NCBI GenBank assembly: GCA_017405245.1
Contig: JAFRAU010000002.1
Coordinates: forward strand, 1 to 64,000
Source: Candidatus Saccharimonadota bacterium
GTDB taxonomy: Bacteria; Patescibacteriota; Saccharimonadia; Saccharimonadales; Saccharimonadaceae
Length of the DNA stretch: 64,000 nucleotides
Reading direction: 5' to 3'
Shown: one piece after another, positions 1-6,842 of the stretch
Layout of the letters: every line of letters starts with the position of its first letter
How positions within the stretch are numbered: the stretch's first letter is position 1
Translations under genes and position numbers: made by a program
Notes under the pieces: generated by a model
What the model was told of the DNA's origin: nothing
Databases searched by the model: none
The model's input: only the letters and a program-made list of their open reading frames with translations

Positions 1-165
1 AAAGGAGGTAATAATGCCACAAAGAAAAAGTAATTGTTGCGCTACGTGTTCCTTGGTCCGAAGAAAAGATTTACTATCTCTTTTCCTTTGAGTTAATAGA
101 CCAAAGAGTCTGTTTTTATGATTAGAGTAATTTTTTACTCCATGTAGCTTGTTTGTGCTTGGCAT
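1..165 (-). CDS. possible small ORF, open at window edge
   Basis: An ATG at 165 on the minus strand follows a perfect Shine-Dalgarno sequence (AAAGGAGG, five bases before the ATG) and reads 55 codons without a stop to the window edge. The peptide starts MPSTNKLHGVKN and is rich in Lys, Arg, Ser and His. I do not recognise it. It lies downstream of a promoter, a structured leader and a terminator (210-396), so it would be the gene controlled by that leader. The last 18 bases of the visible ORF are the exact reverse complement of its own ribosome-binding site and start codon, so the ORF may be partly fortuitous. On the other strand the same inverted copy offers a 25-codon ORF (14-91, MPQRKSNCCATC...), equally unrecognised. 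Confidence 0.25.
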   Translation of the reverse strand, partial: MPSTNKLHGVKNYSNHKNRLFGLLTQRKRDSKSFLRTKEHVAQQLLFLCGIITSF

Positions 166-178
166 TATTACCTCCTTT
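1..178. repeat. 18-bp perfect inverted repeat carrying SD and start codon
   Basis: Bases 1-18 and 161-178 are perfect reverse complements. Each arm contains a complete Shine-Dalgarno sequence and an ATG in the same relative position, pointing inward. In a minus-strand transcript the downstream arm could pair with and bury the ribosome-binding site and start codon of the ORF at 165. As DNA, the arrangement also resembles the borders of a small invertible or mobile segment. The left end is cut by the window, so it cannot be seen whether the repeat continues. Confidence 0.8.
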
Positions 179-209
179 GCTGTGCCGAAACCATGCGGAA
201 ATTTGGCAT

Positions 210-234
210 AAAAAAGCAACCAAAATTCTTTGGT
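210..234 (-). terminator. intrinsic terminator of leader RNA
   Basis: On the minus strand ACCAAA (234-229) pairs with TTTGGT (224-219) around a four-base loop, followed by GC and a run of six T (215-210). The stem is short but followed by a clean U-tract. The bases 232-234 are also claimed by an alternative hairpin (see the leader RNA), so termination can be switched off. Confidence 0.6.
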
Positions 235-360
235 CGTCTTAAACTGTAAAACGACCCCGCAAGGCCGCACAGCTAACCAGTATACAAACCAATCAACTTT
301 GCCCTGTGGGGTCGTTTCAGGTTTGTATACTTATCAAAATTTTTACTGGTTTCTGTGCGT
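232..360 (-). promoter_or_regulatory. candidate pseudoknot riboswitch or attenuator leader
   Basis: Transcript on the minus strand, starting about base 360. Helix P1 pairs 359-353 with 272-266 and 351-344 with 282-275. Helix P2 pairs 331-320 with 290-279 (12 perfect base pairs), stacking on P1. Helix P3 pairs 317-308, which lies in the P2 loop, with 258-249, which lies outside P1 (10 perfect base pairs). P3 is therefore a pseudoknot. The 3' strand of P3 can instead pair with 240-232 (9 pairs counting one G-U, seven-base loop), and this alternative hairpin removes three bases from the terminator at 210-234. So pseudoknot formed means terminator free, and pseudoknot open means antiterminator. 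I do not recognise the class; ribosomal-protein autoregulation and a metabolite aptamer are both possible. Confidence 0.5.
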
Positions 361-366
361 AATTTG

Positions 367-396
367 ATTATAGCACAATCAATTTAGAAAAGTCAA
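367..396 (-). promoter_or_regulatory. sigma70-type promoter of the leader RNA
   Basis: Minus-strand -35 TTGACT (396-391) and -10 TATAAT (372-367) with an 18-bp spacer. The predicted start, about base 360, coincides with the first base of helix P1, which supports transcription of the leader as its own unit just beyond the aspS stop codon. Confidence 0.75.
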
Positions 397-403
397 ATAA
401 AAA

Positions 404-2206
404 TTATTCTTCATCGTCTTCTGCGAGGGCGATATGAGCATCAGTGAGCTGGTCGTTATCTACCGTGGATGGGGAGCCCATCATGAGATCAATACCAGAG
501 CCATTTTTAGGGAAAGCGATAACATCGCGGATGTTTTTGGCACCCATTAGTTCCATAAAAATACGGTCAATACCAAAGGCGCAGCCGGCATGTGGCGGAG
601 CGCCAAACTTGAAGGCATTAAGCATCCCGCCAAAACGTTCTTCTACGTATTTTTTATCATAGCCTAGAAGCCCAAAGGCCTTATACATAATATCTGGATT
701 GTGATTTCTGACAGCACCAGAACAGATTTCTAGGCCATTCATAACCATGTCGTATTGGTCTGCTACGATTGATAATTTTTCTTCATCGGTTTTAGCATTT
801 TCTAGTGCGGACAAACCGCCTTTTGGCATAGAAAATGGATTGTGACCAAAGTCTAGTTTTTCTTCCCCGTCATTCCATTCATAAAATGGAAAGTCCGTAA
901 TCCAACATAGTGCAACCACATTGTCATCAGCAAGTTCAAAGTGCTTGGCAAAAGAGATACGGAGTTGGCCTAGAACTTTATTGACCTTGTCTCGCTCGTC
1001 TGCACCGAAAAATACGGCATCACCGTCTTCTGCGCCGGTAAGTTCTTTGATTTTGGCAAGCTCGGTGTCTTTTAAGAATTTTGCGATTGGAGATTTTTCT
1101 GAACCATTCTCATAAATAATGTAAGCCAGTCCTCCGGCACCGAGTTTCTTAGCTTCTTCCGTGAAATTATCAATTTGAGAACGAGTAAGGTTAGCTCCGC
1201 CCTTAACGCAAATAGCCTTAACACAAGGAGATTTGAAAACCTTGAAGTCCGTGTCTTTAAGAGCATCTGTTAAATCTACTAATTCCATGCCATAGCGAAG
1301 GTCTGGTTTGTCCACACCGTACTTCTCCATAGATTCCGTATATGGAATACGTGGAACGTCACTATCTTTTGGAATAAACTTTTTAGCGTACTTTGACACG
1401 ATTTCGAGTTTCTTGCCACCAAAATCAGTTGCGAGAGATTTGATTAATGGCTCTACCGCCCGTCTGACTGTTTCCCCGCTATCTACAAAAGAAATCTCGC
1501 AGTCTAGCTGATAAAAATCACCGTACAAGCGATCAGCTCGTGGGTCTTCATCTCGAAAACACGGAGCAATCTGGAAATATTTAGGAACGCCGCCAACCAT
1601 TAATAGCTGCTTAAACTGCTGCGGAGCTTGTGGTAAGGCATAAAACTTACCTTGATGTAGTCTAGATGGAACGAGAAAATCGCGCGCGCCTTCCGGTGAT
1701 GAGTTAGCCAAAATAGGAGTAGTAACCTCAACAAAATCATGTTCTATCATGTAATTTCTGAGAATCTGGTAGTACTCGGAACGCTTGGAAATGAGACGTT
1801 GCATGGAAGGGCGACGAAGGTCTAGATAGCGATATTTAAGGCGAAGGTCCTCACCAGTCTCTGGGCCATCATCATGCGTATTAACTGGAAGAGGCTCTGA
1901 GCGGTTAAGAAGAGTCAGTGAGTCTACTACGAGTTCAATGTTACCGGTAGGAATGTTCGGATTTCTAAGTTCCTCGGCGCGCTCGCGCATGACACCAGAA
2001 GCAGAGATAACGAATTCATCACGAAGAGTCTCCGCAAGTGAAAAGGCATCCTTAGTATCAGGAGTAACAACTAGCTGAATAATGCCGGTATGGTCGCGCA
2101 AATCGATAAAAATCAGCCCGCCGTGGTCTCTTCTAGAATTAACCCAGCCGGCAACTTCGACTTTTTTTCCTAAATAGTTTTCTAACTCTTGTGACAATAA
2201 TCTCAT
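404..2206 (-). CDS. aspS: aspartyl-tRNA synthetase
   Basis: Charges tRNA-Asp with aspartate in the cytoplasm; class II synthetase of bacterial type. The 600 residues contain, in order, an N-terminal OB-fold anticodon-binding domain (GWVNSRRDHGGLIFIDLRD), motif 2 (RDEDPRADR near residue 215), the GAD insertion domain, and motif 3 near the C terminus (GAPPHAGCAFGIDRI). The length matches the bacterial family (about 590). Whether the enzyme also charges tRNA-Asn cannot be told from the sequence; no gatCAB genes are in the window. TATAAT lies at 2220-2215, eight bases before the ATG, so the message is nearly leaderless and has no Shine-Dalgarno sequence. It is followed on the same strand by the promoter of the structured leader. 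Confidence 0.97.
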   Translation of the reverse strand: MRLLSQELENYLGKKVEVAGWVNSRRDHGGLIFIDLRDHTGIIQLVVTPDTKDAFSLAETLRDEFVISASGVMRERAEELRNPNIPTGNIELVVDSLTLLNRSEPLPVNTHDDGPETGEDLRLKYRYLDLRRPSMQRLISKRSEYYQILRNYMIEHDFVEVTTPILANSSPEGARDFLVPSRLHQGKFYALPQAPQQFKQLLMVGGVPKYFQIAPCFRDEDPRADRLYGDFYQLDCEISFVDSGETVRRAVEPLIKSLATDFGGKKLEIVSKYAKKFIPKDSDVPRIPYTESMEKYGVDKPDLRYGMELVDLTDALKDTDFKVFKSPCVKAICVKGGANLTRSQIDNFTEEAKKLGAGGLAYIIYENGSEKSPIAKFLKDTELAKIKELTGAEDGDAVFFGADERDKVNKVLGQLRISFAKHFELADDNVVALCWITDFPFYEWNDGEEKLDFGHNPFSMPKGGLSALENAKTDEEKLSIVADQYDMVMNGLEICSGAVRNHNPDIMYKAFGLLGYDKKYVEERFGGMLNAFKFGAPPHAGCAFGIDRIFMELMGAKNIRDVIAFPKNGSGIDLMMGSPSTVDNDQLTDAHIALAEDDEE

Positions 2207-2272
2207 AATCTGTTATTATAGCATACTTTAATCTGGAAAAAAAGATGCACAGCCCAGGCTTAATGGTCTACC

Positions 2273-2977
2273 CTAGTTATGCGTGGCCTCGTCATAATCG
2301 GACGGCTGGCTAGACGGGTGCTCAGTCGAAGCGGAGTTTGATACGTCTCGTTTCATTACGGCAGAGATACTACTATCTTCCAAAAAGTCGTCATGTGGAA
2401 TATATCCCAAAAGGTAGGCAACGAGCATTTTATATGTAAGAAGACCGACAAGCTGACCGGTACGATCTATCACAACGAAGAAAAAACAATTAGTACGAAG
2501 AAATGCAGCCATTGCCTGCTCCAAGGTGTAATCATCACGCAAAAAATACACTTTACTGTCAAGGTACTTAGTGGCACGGTCAGTATTTTTAATTTCTAGA
2601 CTATTGAGCTGGTCGGTATGAATAACTCCTATGACTTGCCGACCATCAGAAGAAAGAACCGGAAAATGAGAAGAACCAGACTTATAAAGTTTGTCTAACA
2701 TTAATGGACCTAGGAAATCATGCTCGTAGACAAAAGTAATTTCTGGGCGCGGCATCATGACGTCGGAAACTTTACGTTCAGTAAAACTCATACTACTTGC
2801 GATAATAGCACGCTGTTTGCTAGACAAAATTTCTTTTGGTGTACGCTTCAAGACGCCAATAAAATCTGTCAATGATTCTGGAACGTAAGGAGGGAGTTTT
2901 GCTGGTTCCTCTTTTTTACGATAGCGCTCTAACTTAGGGTCAATGGCGCTAACTATTTTTTCCATAAAATTATTCAT
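2273..2977 (-). CDS. CBS-domain protein (CorC/HlyC-like, no membrane part)
   Basis: About 234 residues with two tandem CBS motifs (from VSDVMMPRPEI, then KVYFLRDDYTLEQAM), the Bateman module that usually binds adenosyl ligands. The spacing and the MMPRPEI sequence resemble the CBS pair of CorC/YfjD-type haemolysin-C family proteins, but the DUF21 membrane domain and the C-terminal transporter-associated domain are absent, and the tail is a Ser/Asp-rich disordered stretch. A regulatory role is inferred only from the fold. The ATG at 2977 is preferred over upstream TTG/GTG codons because GGTTGGTG precedes it. A TATAAT box lies about 40 bp upstream, back to back with the promoter region of the DsbA-like gene. 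Confidence 0.8.
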   Translation of the reverse strand: MNNFMEKIVSAIDPKLERYRKKEEPAKLPPYVPESLTDFIGVLKRTPKEILSSKQRAIIASSMSFTERKVSDVMMPRPEITFVYEHDFLGPLMLDKLYKSGSSHFPVLSSDGRQVIGVIHTDQLNSLEIKNTDRATKYLDSKVYFLRDDYTLEQAMAAFLRTNCFFFVVIDRTGQLVGLLTYKMLVAYLLGYIPHDDFLEDSSISAVMKRDVSNSASTEHPSSQPSDYDEATHN

Positions 2978-3058
2978 AGTCACCAACCAAAATGTATGAT
3001 ATGATATATATTATAGCATAGAAATTAGATTTTTGCCATATGTAGAAAGGAGTTACAG

Positions 3059-3772
3059 GTGAAAAAAGGAATATCTGATGTTGTGGCCACAATTATTATA
3101 GCGGTGGTTGGAATTGCGATAGTTGGCGGGATAATTGCAGCAGTAGTAAGCAAGAAAAATAACGAGATAGATTATAGTAAATATGATATAAATACTGTTA
3201 TTTCTGGAAATGAAGATAATGGAAATATCGCAGACCATATTAAAGGAAATCCAGATGCACCAGTAAAGATTTTTGAGTACGCTGATTATCAGTGTTCTGG
3301 TTGTGCATCAGCTAATCCAAGAATAAATAAGCTAATCAAAGAATATGGTGATGACTTAGCAGTAGTGTATCGTAACTTTTTGCTATCCTACCATCAAAAT
3401 GGCACGGCGGCAGCTAGTGCAGCAGAGGCAGCAGGCTTACAGGGATACTGGAAAGAATATGCTGACAAATTATTCACTAATCAATCTATTTGGGCAAATG
3501 CGTCAGGTGATGCTAGAACTGAAATCTTTGCCGACCTCTTCCGCTCGGTAACAAGTGGCGAGGGTGATGAACAAAAATTTATTGCTGACATGAACAGTGC
3601 GGAAGTAAAAAAGAAGCTCGCGTTTGACGCGGGAATCACTAAGAACCTGGATATTCCTGGTACACCAGCATTCTTCATTGATGGAGAAAGAATCGATTTT
3701 ACTAATACTAAGACGGAAGAAGATTTTCTCAATCTATTTAGAGACAAAATTAACGCTAAGCTAAATAAATAA
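3059..3772 (+). CDS. membrane-anchored DsbA-like thiol oxidoreductase
   Basis: Starts with GTG after AAAGGAG. Residues 8-30 form one membrane anchor (VVATIIIAVVGIAIVGGIIA); the rest lies outside the cell. The thioredoxin fold shows the CXXC motif as CSGC (near residue 80, within YADYQCSGCA), an inserted helical domain, and the cis-proline segment GTPAFF near residue 200. This matches DsbA/DSBA-like or BdbD proteins that oxidise disulfides in exported proteins. A plausible client in this window is the very Cys-rich secreted protein at 41869-45420. No DsbB/VKOR partner is visible here. A bidirectional terminator follows directly. Confidence 0.88.
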   Translation: MKKGISDVVATIIIAVVGIAIVGGIIAAVVSKKNNEIDYSKYDINTVISGNEDNGNIADHIKGNPDAPVKIFEYADYQCSGCASANPRINKLIKEYGDDLAVVYRNFLLSYHQNGTAAASAAEAAGLQGYWKEYADKLFTNQSIWANASGDARTEIFADLFRSVTSGEGDEQKFIADMNSAEVKKKLAFDAGITKNLDIPGTPAFFIDGERIDFTNTKTEEDFLNLFRDKINAKLNK

Positions 3773-3785
3773 CGTTTTATCACAT

Positions 3786-4076
3786 AAAAAAGTCCCTGGC
3801 ACCTGTCAGGGACTTTGCGCGTTTTACCAAAGAAACTTGGATCTTTCGTACGGCAAGTTTTATACTTGCCACCTCCGACTACTGAATTTTCGTTTCAATG
3901 AACTCTTGCCAAGGGGCAGGAGGAATCTGCGACTTCTTGCGTGAATAATCACGCCTCAGTCCGATACGCATAAACTGCTTTTCGTTCTCCTTTTTAATTA
4001 TATCGCTCACACGACCATTAGACTTATAAAGTCGACTGTTATAAATCTAATTTGCTGTTTATCTAAAAGAGCGACT
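3786..4076 (-). ncRNA. candidate structured small RNA (with possible 30-codon ORF)
   Basis: The 416 bp between the DsbA-like gene and uppP hold an independent minus-strand transcription unit. Its promoter is TTGCCT (4110-4105), 17 bp, TATTAT (4087-4082); a strong terminator sits at 3816-3786. The roughly 290-nt transcript contains a 12-bp hairpin near its 5' end (about 4050-4018), a perfect GCGTGA stem with a UUAU loop (near 3940), a GGCAAGT/ACTTGCC hairpin (3870-3852) and the terminator. An ATG at 3971 opens 30 codons (MRIGLRRDYSRKK...) to a TAG at 3879; a GTG at 4010 would give 43 codons. Neither has a well-spaced Shine-Dalgarno sequence. I found no tmRNA, RNase P or SRP signature. Confidence 0.5.
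3789..3816. terminator. bidirectional intrinsic terminator
   Basis: A 10-bp perfect stem (3789-3798 with 3807-3816) around an eight-base loop. On the minus strand it is followed by six T, the classic arrangement, ending the RNA that runs from about 4075. On the plus strand a weaker T-run follows a few bases later and ends the DsbA-like gene. Confidence 0.85.
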
Positions 4077-4189
4077 TTTTAATAATAGCAAAGGTAAATA
4101 AATAAGGCAAGCATAAGCGAAATGACCGTAGATGAAATAGTTGCAAACAAAATGGAACTTGTACGTTGCTGTCAGTTATTGACTAGATA

Positions 4190-4996
4190 TTAGTGAATCG
4201 TCGAAATAACAACGATGACGATAGTGGCTAGAATTACGCGATAAAGACCAAAAGCTTTTAATGAATTAGACTTTTTGAGATATTTAAGAACGAAGGTGAT
4301 GGCAAAGAGACCGGAGATAAATGCAACTAAATTAGCTAGACCGAGGACGCCGAGATTATTCATTAAATATTCTCTTGAAGAGGAGGAGAGTAAAGTCTTG
4401 CCGCAAACTGCTAACATTAAAGGAATAGATACTAGGAAGGAATAATCAGCAGAAGACTCACTGCTAAGACCCATTAGTCGTCCAGCAACAATTGTAGAAC
4501 CAGAGCGAGAAACACCTGGAACAAGTGCGAAAGTCTGAGCAAGACCGATGATAAGAGCTCGCGGCTTGGTCAAGGCGTTCTCTGATTTTAGGGCGGAAAG
4601 TTTTGGTAATTTATCAACAATAATCATTAAAATACCAACCACGCCCATGGCAATAGCGATAGTATAAAGCGAGGAGAAAAATGGCGCGCTTTCGATGAAG
4701 TGACTAAGTAAAAGCCCAGCCAGACCAGCCGGGATACAGGTGATGATAATATTGACCGCGAGCTTGTAGTTATGATTTATGAAAATGTCTTTGATAATTT
4801 TAACGATGCGCTTACGGTAATAAATTAGAAGAGCAAGTAGTGTGCCAAAATTGATAAGTTCTAGAAAATAATGGAAATCTTCTGGGCGCGGTCCTAGAAG
4901 CCGACCAAAGATTTCTAGATGTCCAGAGCTAGACACTGGGATAAATTCCGTAAGTCCTTGAATAAGACCTAATATAATAGCAATCAAAATAGTCAT
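4190..4996 (-). CDS. uppP: undecaprenyl-diphosphate phosphatase
   Basis: Dephosphorylates undecaprenyl pyrophosphate on the membrane so that the lipid carrier can be reused for peptidoglycan and surface glycans (BacA/UppP family). The 268-residue protein has the family's two signature motifs, LTEFIPVSSSGH near residue 15 and VPGVSRSGSTI near residue 160, in a bundle of about eight hydrophobic helices. Length is typical. TATAAT at 5008-5003 is exactly six bases before the ATG, so the message is leaderless. It serves the same lipid carrier as the polysaccharide genes at 50-64 kb. Confidence 0.96.
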   Translation of the reverse strand: MTILIAIILGLIQGLTEFIPVSSSGHLEIFGRLLGPRPEDFHYFLELINFGTLLALLIYYRKRIVKIIKDIFINHNYKLAVNIIITCIPAGLAGLLLSHFIESAPFFSSLYTIAIAMGVVGILMIIVDKLPKLSALKSENALTKPRALIIGLAQTFALVPGVSRSGSTIVAGRLMGLSSESSADYSFLVSIPLMLAVCGKTLLSSSSREYLMNNLGVLGLANLVAFISGLFAITFVLKYLKKSNSLKAFGLYRVILATIVIVVISTIH

Positions 4997-5087
4997 ATGC
5001 TTATTATATCACCTTTTATTATCTTCACAAAAATGTTATAATGTAGATAAGTTTTTTATTAGAGTAATTATCTACGTAAGGAGAATT

Positions 5088-5789
5088 ATGTCAGGACATA
5101 GTAAATGGGAAACGACCAAACGTCAAAAAGCAGTAGTTGACGCAAAACGTGGTGCGCTTTTTACAAAAATTGGTAACCAGATTGCTATTGCTGCAAGGGG
5201 CGGAAGTGATCCAGCAATGAATCCAAGTCTTGCGATGGTACTAGAAAAAGCTAGACATGCTAATATGCCAAAAGCTAACATTGAAAGAGCGATTGCTCGG
5301 GCGAGCGATAAATCTTCTGCGGCATTAGTAGAGGAAGTTTATGAAGCTTATGGTCCGGGCGGAATTGGAATCATAATAGAAGTGGCGACCGATAATAAAA
5401 ATCGTACGATGCCAGAAGTGAGAAACACCCTAAATAAGGCTGGCGGTAGAATGGCAGACCCGGGGAGCGTGATGTTCCAGTTTGAGAGAAAAGGAGTGAT
5501 ATTCATTTCCGATAAGGGCGACGATCCGATGATGATAGCGCTCGATGCTGGGGCGGAAGACGTGATAGACGAAGATGACGGTACGGAGATTACTACTGCA
5601 CCAACCGATTTGGCAAAGGTACGCCAAGCCCTAGTAGATGCCGGTATGAACGTAACCTCGGCCGAATTAAAATATGTAGCCGCGAATAAGGTGGGGCTTG
5701 ATGGTGATGACTTAGATAGGGCCGAGAAACTACTAGACGCAGTTGACGACCTAGATGATGTCACGGCTGTTCACACAAACTTAGCTTAA
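5088..5789 (+). CDS. yebC: YebC/PmpR-family protein
   Basis: Starts MSGHSKWETTKRQK, the hallmark of the YebC/TACO1 family (usually MAGHSKW.NI..RK). In other bacteria these proteins act as transcription regulators or as translation factors relieving proline-stretch stalls; which applies here cannot be judged. The 233 residues cover the full three-domain protein. TATAAT (5037-5042) gives a roughly 40-nt leader containing an 8-bp perfect inverted repeat (5043-5050 with 5068-5075) immediately before the AAGGAG ribosome-binding site. The gene ends in its own terminator. Confidence 0.95.
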   Translation: MSGHSKWETTKRQKAVVDAKRGALFTKIGNQIAIAARGGSDPAMNPSLAMVLEKARHANMPKANIERAIARASDKSSAALVEEVYEAYGPGGIGIIIEVATDNKNRTMPEVRNTLNKAGGRMADPGSVMFQFERKGVIFISDKGDDPMMIALDAGAEDVIDEDDGTEITTAPTDLAKVRQALVDAGMNVTSAELKYVAANKVGLDGDDLDRAEKLLDAVDDLDDVTAVHTNLA

Positions 5790-5794
5790 ATATT

Positions 5795-5831
5795 ATCCCC
5801 AAGAAATGTTTTAATATTCTTGGGGATTTTT
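5795..5831 (+). terminator. intrinsic terminator of yebC
   Basis: Perfect 11-bp stem (5795-5805 with 5817-5827) followed by TTTT on the plus strand. It separates yebC from the convergent gene at 5853. Confidence 0.85.
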
Positions 5832-5852
5832 CTTGGAGTTAGATTATAAAAA

Positions 5853-6794
5853 TTATTTCTTGGCTGGTTTCTTATTAGTCTTGCTGCGAACAACTAAATA
5901 GACTATTAGACTGATGGCAAAAATACCTAGCGCAATAACAATGACAATAATACTTTTAGAAATAGCATCCGGAGAAATACTAATAGAGCCTAGCGTCGAA
6001 GCGTTCATGACACTAGTTGATGGGGTTTTTGATGAAACTCCTAATGGCTTAGTATAGGTGCTTTCCGTTTCTTCCGAGGAGGTATCTATTTCCTGTCCGT
6101 CGGGATTCTCGGCGACTTCCTCAGTGTTAGAAGCCGTGCTTGTTTCTGAGTTGTCCGAGACAGGATTCTGAGATTTCTGATAGTCGAGAGAGTTAGTAGT
6201 GGTAGTCAGGCTAGTGTCACCAGTAGCGTTTTCCGTGACAAAAGAGACCTTGTCTTCTATGGTGCCGTCATCAGCTGGCGAGACATTATAGCGGAAATAA
6301 ATAGTGTCAGTGTTGCTACCTCCCTGGCCCACATAAAGAGCGTTTTTCAATTTAAAGCCATCGTCACTATTTTCTGGTGCGGAAATTGGCACTGGGGTCC
6401 AAGAGTTTTCATTAGCTGGGTCATAGGTATATTCCAAAGTTTTCTCTGCGAGAGGAACAAAACCGCTGCTGTCTTCTTCACTCACAAAAGAAGAAACATG
6501 GGTCAGCGACAGCGAATCGTTTTGGTCGGAATTTTTGAGCGAAGTAACATACTCTACGTAACCGTCGTTAACGGTGGCAGTAGTGGAAGCTTCAACAGTG
6601 TCTCTTCCAGATAGAGAATCCCAGCCCTCTGGCACACCGTTTTTATTTGCTAAAATGTTGCTTTCTACAATGGAAGCGATATTTGTGACTGAGGCAGTAG
6701 TAAAGGCGGCAAAACCTAAAAATGCGATGAGGGCAAAAATGCTGGCATAAGTAGTGAGTTTAGACTTAGTGGATGTAATAGGTTTAATGCTCAT
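5853..6794 (-). CDS. secreted, C-terminally anchored surface protein
   Basis: The 313 residues begin with a signal-peptide-like segment (residues 15-40, ASIFALIAFLGFAAFTTAS), followed by a beta-rich extracellular part of about 170 residues, a Ser/Thr/Glu-rich low-complexity stalk, and one C-terminal transmembrane helix (IIVIVIALGIFAISLIVYLVV) with a Lys-rich cytoplasmic end. It has the layout of an LPXTG-type surface protein but no LPXTG is seen. The extracellular part resembles DUF11-like or conserved-repeat domains only in composition; no function can be assigned. A TACAAT -10 box ends six bases before the ATG, so the message should be leaderless. Confidence 0.75.
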   Translation of the reverse strand: MSIKPITSTKSKLTTYASIFALIAFLGFAAFTTASVTNIASIVESNILANKNGVPEGWDSLSGRDTVEASTTATVNDGYVEYVTSLKNSDQNDSLSLTHVSSFVSEEDSSGFVPLAEKTLEYTYDPANENSWTPVPISAPENSDDGFKLKNALYVGQGGSNTDTIYFRYNVSPADDGTIEDKVSFVTENATGDTSLTTTTNSLDYQKSQNPVSDNSETSTASNTEEVAENPDGQEIDTSSEETESTYTKPLGVSSKTPSTSVMNASTLGSISISPDAISKSIIVIVIALGIFAISLIVYLVVRSKTNKKPAKK

Positions 6795-6842
6795 ACTTAT
6801 ATTGTAGTGAAAAACTAGAAATTGTCAAATATCTTATAGGTA

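Noticed and set aside
3786-4076. tmRNA or RNase P RNA in the gap after uppP
   Set aside because: No tRNA-like ends with CCA or T-arm, no tag peptide ending in LAA, no GAGGAAAGUC-type P4 sequence.
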